Shown here piece by piece: positions 51,144 through 58,625 of a stretch of 64,000 bases of DNA; the stretch's first letter is position 1, and each line of letters opens with the position of its first letter. The DNA is from Candidatus Villigracilis propinquus (GTDB taxonomy: Bacteria > Chloroflexota > Anaerolineae > Anaerolineales > Villigracilaceae), in the NCBI GenBank assembly GCA_016714565.1, contig JADKDM010000033.1, forward strand, positions 97,565-161,564, in the 5' to 3' direction. Position numbers and translations under genes: made by a program. Below the pieces are notes generated by a model, which saw only the letters and a list, made by a program, of their open reading frames with translations, was not told where the DNA came from and did no database searches.

Positions 51144-52430
51144 CAGATGAAGGTGAACCAAAAAGAAGAAGAAAGCCAAAAAGAAAAGATTCACAAACAG
51201 CCTTTAAAACCTTTTAAAAATCAGCATTCTCGTTTAAGATATGGCATATTCCTTGCCAGGAGGAACACATGGACTCAAACAAAAGAAATCTGCAATCCGA
51301 AGCCTTCGCCCAGAATTAAAGTCATTGGTGTGGGTGGTGCCGGTCAGAACGCTGTCAACCGCATGATGGAAGAAGGTATTCAAGGCGTTGAATTCATCGC
51401 CGCCAATACCGATGCGCAGGCGTTGACTCTTTCACGCGCTCCCATTCGCGTGCGTCTGGGTGACAAGATCACACGCGGCCTCGGCGCAGGCGGTGACCCT
51501 GAGATCGGCCGCAAAGCCGCAGAAGAATCATCCGACGAACTGTATAACGTGCTCAAAGGCGCGGACATGGTCTTCGTCACTGCGGGCATGGGCGGCGGCA
51601 CCGGTACCGGCGCGGCTCCTGTGATTTCACAGGTCGCCAAGGAATGCGGCGCGCTCACCATCGGCGTGGTCACTCGTCCATTCACCTTTGAAGGCGGCAA
51701 GCGCACACAATCCGCTGAAGCTGGCGTTACAAAGATGAAGGAACATGCACATACCCTCATCTCCATCCCGAATGACCGCCTGCTACAACTCGCTGATAAA
51801 AAATCATCCCTGCAGGATGCCTTCCGCATGGCAGATGAAGTTCTGCATCAGGGCATTCAGGGCATTTCTGAATTGATCACAATTCCTGGTTTGATCAACC
51901 TCGACTTCGCCGATGTCCGCACCATCATGTCTGAAGGCGGCGCTGCATTGATGGCAGTTGGTCGCGGCACGGGCGATGACCGCGCGAAGACCGCCGCTGA
52001 ACAAGCCATCTCCAGCCAGTTGCTCGACATCACCATTGACGGCGCGCGCGGCGTGCTCTTCAACGTCACCGGCGGCCCGAACATGACCCTCTTCGAAGTC
52101 AATCAGGCTGCGGCCATCATCCGTGAAACCGCTCATCCCGATGTCAACATGATCTTCGGTGCGGTCATCGATCCTGAAATGGGTGACGAGATCCGCTGTA
52201 CGGTCATCGCCACCGGATTTGAACGAGCCGGGGTTGCGCGCCGCACATTGGAGCGCCCCACTCGTAACGAGAAGCCTGTCTCTGTTGCGAATACACCTTT
52301 CTCACGCCCAAGCGAATCCGTCAGCGTGAACGCGGAAACACGCTCATCGAGCGATGCCAAATCCGCTCCGCAGCCCAGCATCAACGCCGATGATCTGGAT
52401 GTGCCAACATTCTTAAGAAATAGACGCTAA
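51138..52430 (+). CDS. ftsZ: cell division GTPase FtsZ (true start probably at 51269)
   Basis: FtsZ forms the division ring. The GTP-binding tubulin signature GGGTGTGAAPVISQ, the N-terminal RIKVIGVGGAGQNAVNRM, the T7 loop NLDFADVRTIMSEGGAALMA and the C-terminal tail DLDVPTFLRNRR are all intact. The uninterrupted frame extends to ATG 51138, but that ATG lies in a palindromic repeat and the first 44 residues look non-native. The best start is ATG 51269, five bases after AGGAGG, but it is in another frame. Removing one A from the AAAA run at 51281-51284 joins it to FtsZ as MDSNKEICNPKPSPRIKV. A terminator follows and closes the cluster. Confidence 0.93.
   Translation: MTQMKVNQKEEESQKEKIHKQPLKPFKNQHSRLRYGIFLARRNTWTQTKEICNPKPSPRIKVIGVGGAGQNAVNRMMEEGIQGVEFIAANTDAQALTLSRAPIRVRLGDKITRGLGAGGDPEIGRKAAEESSDELYNVLKGADMVFVTAGMGGGTGTGAAPVISQVAKECGALTIGVVTRPFTFEGGKRTQSAEAGVTKMKEHAHTLISIPNDRLLQLADKKSSLQDAFRMADEVLHQGIQGISELITIPGLINLDFADVRTIMSEGGAALMAVGRGTGDDRAKTAAEQAISSQLLDITIDGARGVLFNVTGGPNMTLFEVNQAAAIIRETAHPDVNMIFGAVIDPEMGDEIRCTVIATGFERAGVARRTLERPTRNEKPVSVANTPFSRPSESVSVNAETRSSSDAKSAPQPSINADDLDVPTFLRNRR
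51258..51319 (+). promoter_or_regulatory. strong ftsZ ribosome-binding site with out-of-frame ATG
   Basis: AGGAGG at 51258-51263 precedes ATG 51269. As written, that ATG opens a 16-codon frame ending at TAA 51317-51319 inside the FtsZ coding frame. Either the AAAA run carries an extra A, or this is a short upstream ORF overlapping ftsZ. Confidence 0.6.
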
Positions 52431-52446
52431 AAGATTCAAAATGTTC

Positions 52447-52485
52447 AGACCCTAAAGGTTTCCACAACCTTTAGGGTCTTTTTGT
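52447..52485 (+). terminator. terminator of the division cluster
   Basis: AGACCCTAAAGGTT and its complement form a perfect 14-bp stem with loop TCCAC, followed by TTTTT. It lies 16 bases after the ftsZ stop. Confidence 0.92.
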
Positions 52486-52527
52486 TTTTAGTTACGCCTA
52501 ACTTTTTTGATTCATGCTAAAATAGTA

Positions 52528-52980
52528 ATGATGAATGACAAACTCCCTCCACCTGTAAAAAAGTTGATAGCGCCGCCCGAGCATTATTCCTATCAACTGC
52601 ATCGCAAGCAGCGCAATACGCAGATCATTTTGCCCATCATCCTGAGCGTTGTGGTGTTGGTTGGCTTGATCGTGCTGATCAGCTTTGCCACCTTCAAACA
52701 GGGCGGGGACGTGGGCCGCTGGGCGGCGATCTCCACGATCTGGATCGTCATCCCGATTTTGCTGGCGGGGTTGGTCACTCTCGTTGTTCTGATCGGGCTT
52801 GTTTATTTGATGGCGCGCGCATTGCAGGGATTGCCGTATTACACGGGCATCGCGCAGGATTATGTTTTCAAGGCTCGCGGATATATCATCCGCGGGGCGG
52901 ATATGGCTGCCAAACCCATCCTCGCGTTGGATGGCTGGATTGAAAGCATCAAAGCATTTTTTGGAAGGATGACACCATGA
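52528..52980 (+). CDS. membrane protein with two segments, unknown
   Basis: This protein of about 150 residues has a cytoplasmic N-terminus (MMNDKLPPPVKKLIAPPEHYSYQLHRKQRNTQ), two long hydrophobic segments (about 35-55 and 70-100) and a C-terminal helix (PYYTGIAQDYVFKARGYIIRGADMAAKPIL). I do not recognise a named family. TAAAAT at 52518-52523, five bases before ATG 52528 and eight before ATG 52531, hints at a leaderless start. It overlaps the next gene by four bases, and they form a two-gene unit. Confidence 0.6.
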   Translation: MMNDKLPPPVKKLIAPPEHYSYQLHRKQRNTQIILPIILSVVVLVGLIVLISFATFKQGGDVGRWAAISTIWIVIPILLAGLVTLVVLIGLVYLMARALQGLPYYTGIAQDYVFKARGYIIRGADMAAKPILALDGWIESIKAFFGRMTP

Positions 52981-53168
52981 ACAAAACCAGAATTATTCTC
53001 GGCGGCGCGTTGATCGGCGCGTTGACAGGTCTCATTGCCGCCACACTTCTTGCGCGCCGTGCGGAAAAGGGCGAGCGTGAAACCGCCATCACCACCGGCG
53101 AAGGTTTGAAACTGGGAGTGCTGGTCATTGGCTTGCTGCGGGCAATTGCATCCCTGAACGACGACTAA
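52977..53168 (+). CDS. 63-residue membrane protein
   Basis: A small protein (MNKTRIILGGALIGALTGLI and onward) with two hydrophobic segments, the second near GVLVIGLLRAIASL. The Gly-rich first segment resembles the YtxH-like small membrane proteins, which is only an analogy. It is translationally coupled to the preceding gene (ATGA overlap) and followed by a terminator. Confidence 0.6.
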   Translation: MNKTRIILGGALIGALTGLIAATLLARRAEKGERETAITTGEGLKLGVLVIGLLRAIASLNDD

Positions 53169-53185
53169 ATTGTGTTTGTTGAAAG

Positions 53186-53219
53186 GACCGATGATCCATT
53201 ACAGATTGTCGGTCTTTTT
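53186..53219 (+). terminator. weak intrinsic terminator
   Basis: GACCGA and TCGGTC form a 6-bp stem with a 17-base loop and TTTTT after it, 17 bases past the small membrane-protein stop. Confidence 0.6.
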
Positions 53220-53275
53220 GTCTTAATGAAGTAATTTATGTTATATGAGGAGCAGGGGAGCTTTAGGAGAAATTA

Positions 53276-56200
53276 ATGTCAGAAGGATCACCCGCACAAA
53301 AAAATGATTCGTTTCCTGATATTTTCAGGAAACAAAATGCGGTCATGCTTCTGATCGAACTGGAAACAGGGCGGATCCTCGATGCAAACCCGGCGGCTAT
53401 AAAATTTTATGGATATTCCCTTGAGCAATTCAAGGGAATGATTTTCGCAGAGATCAGCCCATTGTCTGGCAATCAGCTCACAGGGAGAGAGAGGCGCGTT
53501 TCAGACGGTGAGGGGGGGGCTCTTATTTCTCCGCATACTCTGGCGGACGGTCAAGTCTGCATGATGGAATCGCATTCATCGCCTGTAGTTGTCAACGGGG
53601 AGACCGTCCTGTTTATGATCCTTCAGGATGTGACCGAGCGCATTTATATGGAAAGCGAACTTGTGCGTCTGTTCGAAGCCGAACAGCGCACTCATCAGAT
53701 TGCTGAAATATTACGCGCGGCAAACCTGGCGCTTATTCGTGAGTTGAATTTGGATACCGTGCTGGAGAAACTGCTGGAATACCTGCGGCAGCTTGTTCCC
53801 TATGATAGCGCCAATGTGATGCTGGCGCGTGATCATGACCGCCTTGTCATTTCCTCGATGCGCGGGTATGAAGAATTCACTGACTCGGCCAAAACGCAAG
53901 CTCTGGAGTTTGACTTCCGGCATTCGGCGGCTTTAATGGCCATTATGAATGAACAGCGCAGTTTCCTGGTCGCGGATACGCGCCAATTCCCAGGTTGGAC
54001 TCGCGACCCGGGGACGGAGCATGTCATCTCCTGGATGGGGGTGCCATTGATCGCTGGCGGCAGTGTGATCGGCTTGTATTCAGTGGATAAGACGGAGCCG
54101 AATTTCTTCACTGAGCAGCACCAGAACCTTGCAGAAGCCCTGGCGGGGCAGGCCGCCGTTGCGATACAGAATGCGCGGCTCTTTGCCCAGATTCAAGCCG
54201 AACTTGCCGAGCGCAAGTTCACCGAAAAAGCTCTGCGCGAATCGGAGGAACGCTACCGCTCCCTGTTCGAAAACATGATAGACGGAATCTACCGCAGCAC
54301 GCCTGAAGGCAAATTTGTAGAAGTTAACCCTGCCATGGTCAGGATGTTCGGCTATTCCTCCAAACAGGAAATGCTCAATATTGATATTAAGAAGGAGCTT
54401 TATTTCCTGCCTGAAGAACGGGGCAGTCATATTCTGGATACAGGGCAGCAGGAAATTGAATCGTATCGAATGCGCCGCAAGGATGGGGCCGAGATATGGG
54501 TGGAGGATCATGGAAATTACATCCATGATGAGAATGGCAAGATCATCTATCACGGCGGCATGTTGCGCGATATTACCGAGCGCAAGCGGGCGGAGGATGC
54601 AGCTCGTGAAAGCCAGAGCCTGCTCAGGGAATCACAGGTCATTGCCGGGCTGGGTAGTTATGACCTGGATTTAACGAACGGCTTGTGGCGCAGCTCGGAT
54701 GTTCTCGACCAGATATTTGGCATAGACGAGCAATACATCCGCTCTGTAGCCGGGTGGACGGACCTCATCCACCCCGATGACAGGGATGAGATGGCTGAAT
54801 ACTTTGCCCGTGATGTGGTGGAGAAAAAGAATCGTTTCGATAAGGAATACAGGATTGTCAGGAAGAGCGACCAGGCGGAACGCTGGGTGCATGGCATGGG
54901 GGAACTGGAAATTGACGAGCAGGGCGTTATCAGGAAAATGCGTGGAAGCATTCAGGATATTACCGAGCGAAAGCGCGCGGAAGAGGCGCTTCACCAGCGT
55001 CTTATGGAACTGGAGGCCTTGTACGAAGCCCTGTCTTCTCTGCGAACCGTGCAGACATTTTCTGAATCCCTGTCCATTTTGCTGGATCAAATGCTTACCG
55101 CCATCGGCTCGGATACGGGTGCGATTTTGCTTTATCATGCCGCAAGCGGGGAATTAAGGACTGCCAGCGCGCGCGGGTGGTTTGAGGAAATTCGAGATTT
55201 TCCCGTCAAGATGGGGGAAGGTGTGGCAGGAACCGTCTTTGTTTCAGGCAAGCCTTATTTAACCGATGAATTTGTAAAGGATGCATTGCCGCACAACCTG
55301 GTACGCAGCAAAATTCCGCCGCAGTGGGGAGGTGCCTGCATCCCCATTCAGTCCGCTGCTGATATTGTGGGCGTGCTGTTTGTCGCTGTTAAATTGCCGC
55401 GCCAGATCACCCGGGAGCAGATGAAGCTGCTCGGGTCGCTTGCAGAGATTGCCGGGGCCACCTTGCACCGCACCCGCCTGTTTGATGAGACCGCGCGGCG
55501 TGCCCAGGAATTTGCCTCCCTATATGAAACCAGCAATGCACTCTCCGCAGAGACGGATTTGGAGACCATGCTGAAAGTCATTGTGGCCAATGCAAAAAAA
55601 TTGTTGAGTGGCGCATCCAGCGGAATGTATTTATACCTTCCGGCCACCAACGAACTGGAATTGACAAAAATGGATACCGATGCGTATCTCAAAGTGGGTA
55701 CCCGTCTGCAAATGGGGGAGGGCGTGGCCGGAGTGGTGGCACAGACCCGCAAGCCGCTGAGGATCGATGATTATTCCGTCTGGGAAGGCCGCTCGGAAAA
55801 ATATAACAATTATATTATCCGCGCTGTGCTGGAAGTGCCCATGCTGTATGGCGGTGAATTGATCGGCGTTCTCACCGTGGATGAGATCGGCGACTCTGAC
55901 CGCAAATTCACCGAAGCCGATGAACGATTGCTTTCCCTGTTCGCCTCCCAGGCTGCGGGCGCTCTCCACTCTGCACGCTTGAGGGATGAGGCCCTGCATC
56001 GCCTGCAGCATTTGCAGACCCTTCGCACCATAGACAAAGCCATCACCTCCAGCCTCGATCTTGGCATCACCCTGAATATTCTGCTCACTCATGTCAACAC
56101 CCAGTTGGAAGTGGACGCCGCGTCCGTTCTTTTGCTTCACAAACACGAACAATCCCTGAAGTTCTCTGCCGGAAAAGGCTTCCGTACCCGCCTGATCGAA

Positions 56201-57088
56201 GGCGCTGAAGTTCATCTGAACGATGAATTTGCAGGCCGCAGCGTCATGGAGCGCCGCATCATCCAGATTTCCGACCCCACGCAGATCAGTAATAATCCGT
56301 CCTTTGCCCATTTTTGGGCGGAGGAGGGATTCAAAAGTTACGTTTGCGTTCCTCTCATTTCAAAAGGGGAAGTCAAAGGGGTCATGGAAGTCTATCTCCG
56401 CTCCAAATTCACCCCCGGCGATGAATGGCTTGATTTCCTTGAAACCCTCGCAGGGCAGGCCGCCATCACCATTGATAACACCCAAATGTTCGATAACGTC
56501 CAGCGCGTTAATATGGAACTCGCCATCGCCTATGAAGCAACCATCGAAGGCTGGTCGCGCGCCCTCGACCTGCGCGATAAGGAAACCGAAGGCCACACTC
56601 AGCGCGTCACCGAATTGACCATGATCCTTGCAAAAGCTGTCGGCATCAAAGACAGTGAGCTTCAGCATATTCGGCGCGGCGCGCTCCTGCATGATATTGG
56701 AAAAATGGGCATCTCCGACCACATCCTGCTGAAAAAAGGAAAACTGACCCGTAAGGAATGGGAGATCATGAGCACACACCCCGGGCTTGCATATCAAATG
56801 CTTCAACCCATTGCCTACCTGCGTAACGCGCTCGACATCCCATACTGCCATCACGAAAAATGGGATGGCACAGGCTACCCACGCGGGTTGAAAGGTGAGC
56901 AAATCCCCCTTGTGGCGCGCCTCTTTTCCCTTGCAGATGTTTGGGATGCATTGACCAGCGCACGCCCCTACCGCAAAGCGTGGACAAAGAAGAAAGCATT
57001 GACCTACATCAAACAGCAAAGCGGAAAACACTTCGACCCGCAGCTTGTGGAAATATTTTTAAGAACGATCAAGGAATTTAACGGTTGA
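53276..57088 (+). CDS. multi-PAS/GAF HD-GYP cyclic-di-GMP phosphodiesterase
   Basis: This 1270-residue cytoplasmic sensor has PAS (about 15-135), GAF (140-310), two PAS (325-445 and 455-575), three GAF domains (585-745, 750-915, 920-1075) and a C-terminal HD-GYP domain (1080-1265). The HD-GYP domain is complete: HTQRVTELTMILAKAV, LLHDIGKMGISDHIL near 1138, CHHEKWDGTGYPRGLKGEQIP near 1190 and DVWDALTSARPYR. HD-GYP enzymes hydrolyse c-di-GMP. TTAGGAG precedes the ATG. There is no membrane segment, so the ligands must be intracellular. It overlaps the next gene by four bases. Confidence 0.92.
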   Translation: MSEGSPAQKNDSFPDIFRKQNAVMLLIELETGRILDANPAAIKFYGYSLEQFKGMIFAEISPLSGNQLTGRERRVSDGEGGALISPHTLADGQVCMMESHSSPVVVNGETVLFMILQDVTERIYMESELVRLFEAEQRTHQIAEILRAANLALIRELNLDTVLEKLLEYLRQLVPYDSANVMLARDHDRLVISSMRGYEEFTDSAKTQALEFDFRHSAALMAIMNEQRSFLVADTRQFPGWTRDPGTEHVISWMGVPLIAGGSVIGLYSVDKTEPNFFTEQHQNLAEALAGQAAVAIQNARLFAQIQAELAERKFTEKALRESEERYRSLFENMIDGIYRSTPEGKFVEVNPAMVRMFGYSSKQEMLNIDIKKELYFLPEERGSHILDTGQQEIESYRMRRKDGAEIWVEDHGNYIHDENGKIIYHGGMLRDITERKRAEDAARESQSLLRESQVIAGLGSYDLDLTNGLWRSSDVLDQIFGIDEQYIRSVAGWTDLIHPDDRDEMAEYFARDVVEKKNRFDKEYRIVRKSDQAERWVHGMGELEIDEQGVIRKMRGSIQDITERKRAEEALHQRLMELEALYEALSSLRTVQTFSESLSILLDQMLTAIGSDTGAILLYHAASGELRTASARGWFEEIRDFPVKMGEGVAGTVFVSGKPYLTDEFVKDALPHNLVRSKIPPQWGGACIPIQSAADIVGVLFVAVKLPRQITREQMKLLGSLAEIAGATLHRTRLFDETARRAQEFASLYETSNALSAETDLETMLKVIVANAKKLLSGASSGMYLYLPATNELELTKMDTDAYLKVGTRLQMGEGVAGVVAQTRKPLRIDDYSVWEGRSEKYNNYIIRAVLEVPMLYGGELIGVLTVDEIGDSDRKFTEADERLLSLFASQAAGALHSARLRDEALHRLQHLQTLRTIDKAITSSLDLGITLNILLTHVNTQLEVDAASVLLLHKHEQSLKFSAGKGFRTRLIEGAEVHLNDEFAGRSVMERRIIQISDPTQISNNPSFAHFWAEEGFKSYVCVPLISKGEVKGVMEVYLRSKFTPGDEWLDFLETLAGQAAITIDNTQMFDNVQRVNMELAIAYEATIEGWSRALDLRDKETEGHTQRVTELTMILAKAVGIKDSELQHIRRGALLHDIGKMGISDHILLKKGKLTRKEWEIMSTHPGLAYQMLQPIAYLRNALDIPYCHHEKWDGTGYPRGLKGEQIPLVARLFSLADVWDALTSARPYRKAWTKKKALTYIKQQSGKHFDPQLVEIFLRTIKEFNG

Positions 57089-58347
57089 CCATGACGATTG
57101 ATTCCATCTCGCGGCAGACCCATCGCCGCTTCCTCCTCGCCTCACAAGCGCTTTGGCCTGGTCGCCGTTTCGAAGGGCCGCTCGGCGCCGAATCCGCTTT
57201 GCGCCAGATGCAAGCCTTGCAGCTCGACCCGCTGGTGATGATTGCCCGCAGTCAGGACATCGCCATGTACGGCCGCGTATTGAATTACAAGCCCGAGCAT
57301 CTCTATAAAATGGCGTATGAAAAACGCAAAGCCTTCGATTATGGCGGCTGGCTGATGATGTACCCCATGAGCGATTTCCCCTACTGGCGCATGCATATGG
57401 ATCAGCGCAAGGCTCGCGGGTTGAATTACGAATCCTTCACGCACCCTCCAAAGGACTTGTTGAAGTTTATCCTCAACGAATTGCGCGAGCGCGGTCCGCT
57501 GGGCAACAGGGATTTCGAAGGGACAAGAGTAAAAGCCTGGAGCTACCGCGGGCGCAAGGAAACATCCATTGGATTGTTTTACCTGTGGCTGACAGGAGAA
57601 GTGATGATCTCCAATCGCAAAGGCTTCGACCGCATCTATGACTTGCGTGAACGGGTTGTGCCTGCCAGGTTTGATTACGCGGCCACCGAGCAGGAGACGG
57701 TCGAGTTTATGAGCAAAAAGATCATTGCCTTTCTGGGAATGCTTGCTGAAAGCCGCCTGGGTACGGAACTTTCCTATTATCTTCACAAAGATGTATCGCG
57801 GGATGATGCCAAAATGATAGTGCATCAACTTGTTGAAAACAATACTGTCTCACGGGTGCGGGTGGAAGGCTCAAAGGATGGATTCCTCATCTTGAACAGC
57901 GACCAGCCCCATCTATCCGAATTGGAAACGGGGCGCATCCCCAAAGTGTGGAAGCCGAAAGGCCCCACAACAGAGGAAGAAATCACCCTCCTTGCCCCGT
58001 TGGAGATCGTCAGCGCAAGAGGACGCGCGAAAAAAGTTTTCGATTTTGAATATCTGTGGGAAGTATACAAGCCAGCTCATCAACGCCGCTGGGGATATTA
58101 CACCCTGCCCATTTTATACGGTGATGATCTCGTGGCGCGGCTCGACCCAAAATTGGACCGCACTACGAATACACTGCACATCCTCGGCTTTTGGCTGGAG
58201 GAGGATGCCCCAAAAGATGAAGCCTTCGCGGATGCGCTCGCCAATGGGTTGAAACGATTCGCAGGCATGGTCGGCGCGGAGAAGATCGACCTAGGCGGTA
58301 TAAAGCAGGTGAAATTACGTTCCCATCTGAAAAAGAAATTGAAATAA
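57085..58347 (+). CDS. AlkX/YcaQ-type DNA glycosylase, winged-helix
   Basis: This 420-residue protein of the HTH_42 (AlkZ/YcaQ) family resembles the YcaQ/AlkX branch, which removes alkylated bases and opens interstrand crosslinks. The N-terminal LRQMQALQLDPLVMIARSQDIAM contains Q46-L-D48, the Q-x-D catalytic pair of that branch. The C-terminal WGYYTLPILYGDDLVARLDPKLDR is also conserved. It overlaps the phosphodiesterase gene by four bases, an unexpected pairing of DNA repair with c-di-GMP signalling that may only be passenger coupling. Confidence 0.85.
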   Translation: MTMTIDSISRQTHRRFLLASQALWPGRRFEGPLGAESALRQMQALQLDPLVMIARSQDIAMYGRVLNYKPEHLYKMAYEKRKAFDYGGWLMMYPMSDFPYWRMHMDQRKARGLNYESFTHPPKDLLKFILNELRERGPLGNRDFEGTRVKAWSYRGRKETSIGLFYLWLTGEVMISNRKGFDRIYDLRERVVPARFDYAATEQETVEFMSKKIIAFLGMLAESRLGTELSYYLHKDVSRDDAKMIVHQLVENNTVSRVRVEGSKDGFLILNSDQPHLSELETGRIPKVWKPKGPTTEEEITLLAPLEIVSARGRAKKVFDFEYLWEVYKPAHQRRWGYYTLPILYGDDLVARLDPKLDRTTNTLHILGFWLEEDAPKDEAFADALANGLKRFAGMVGAEKIDLGGIKQVKLRSHLKKKLK

Positions 58348-58348
58348 G

Positions 58349-58429
58349 GTGGCAAAAGAAAAAGGGGCCCGCGGCCCGTCCCCTTCTTGGGGGGGGCGCC
58401 CTTCGGCCGCCGGCCAAAAAGGGGGGTTA
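58349..58429. other. GC-rich homopolymer tract of unclear origin
   Basis: Between the glycosylase stop and the following repeat is a block with GGGGCCCGCGGCCC, a run of eight G (TTGGGGGGGGCGCCC) and AAAAAGGGGGG. Base use differs sharply from everything around it. It may be a poorly resolved consensus or assembly junction. No gene is present. Confidence 0.5.
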
Positions 58430-58560
58430 AGAGAGCGTTTCTTAAGTCAAAATCACGGGCAATTTACCACTGAGATCACGGAGAGCACAGAGATTTTAAA
58501 GCCTTTTCTCTGTGGACTCAGTGCCCTCTGTGGTAAAAAAGAACTTAAGAAACAGTCTCT
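58430..58560. repeat. 131-bp MITE-like element with 18-bp terminal inverted repeats
   Basis: The ends are 58430-58447 (AGAGAGCGTTTCTTAAGT) and 58543-58560 (ACTTAAGAAACAGTCTCT), inverted with 16 of 18 matches. The inner part (ACCACTGAGATCACGGAGAGC ... CCTCTGTGGTAAA in outline) is itself inverted and resembles a short repeat known from many genomes. There is no coding potential, so any movement would need a transposase elsewhere. Confidence 0.75.
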
Positions 58561-58625
58561 AAGGTATTTTTTTTGTTTCTTGAAGCCGGGATATTCAGAC
58601 TACGAATTCAGGAGAACGCTTCTCG

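Noticed and set aside
51138..51268. Genuine 44-residue N-terminal extension of FtsZ
   Set aside because: Its ATG lies in a palindromic repeat, and the residues do not resemble FtsZ extensions; a strong start site lies closer to the conserved core.
53711..53923. Minus-strand ORF inside the HD-GYP gene
   Set aside because: It is antisense to a GAF domain and has no supporting signals.
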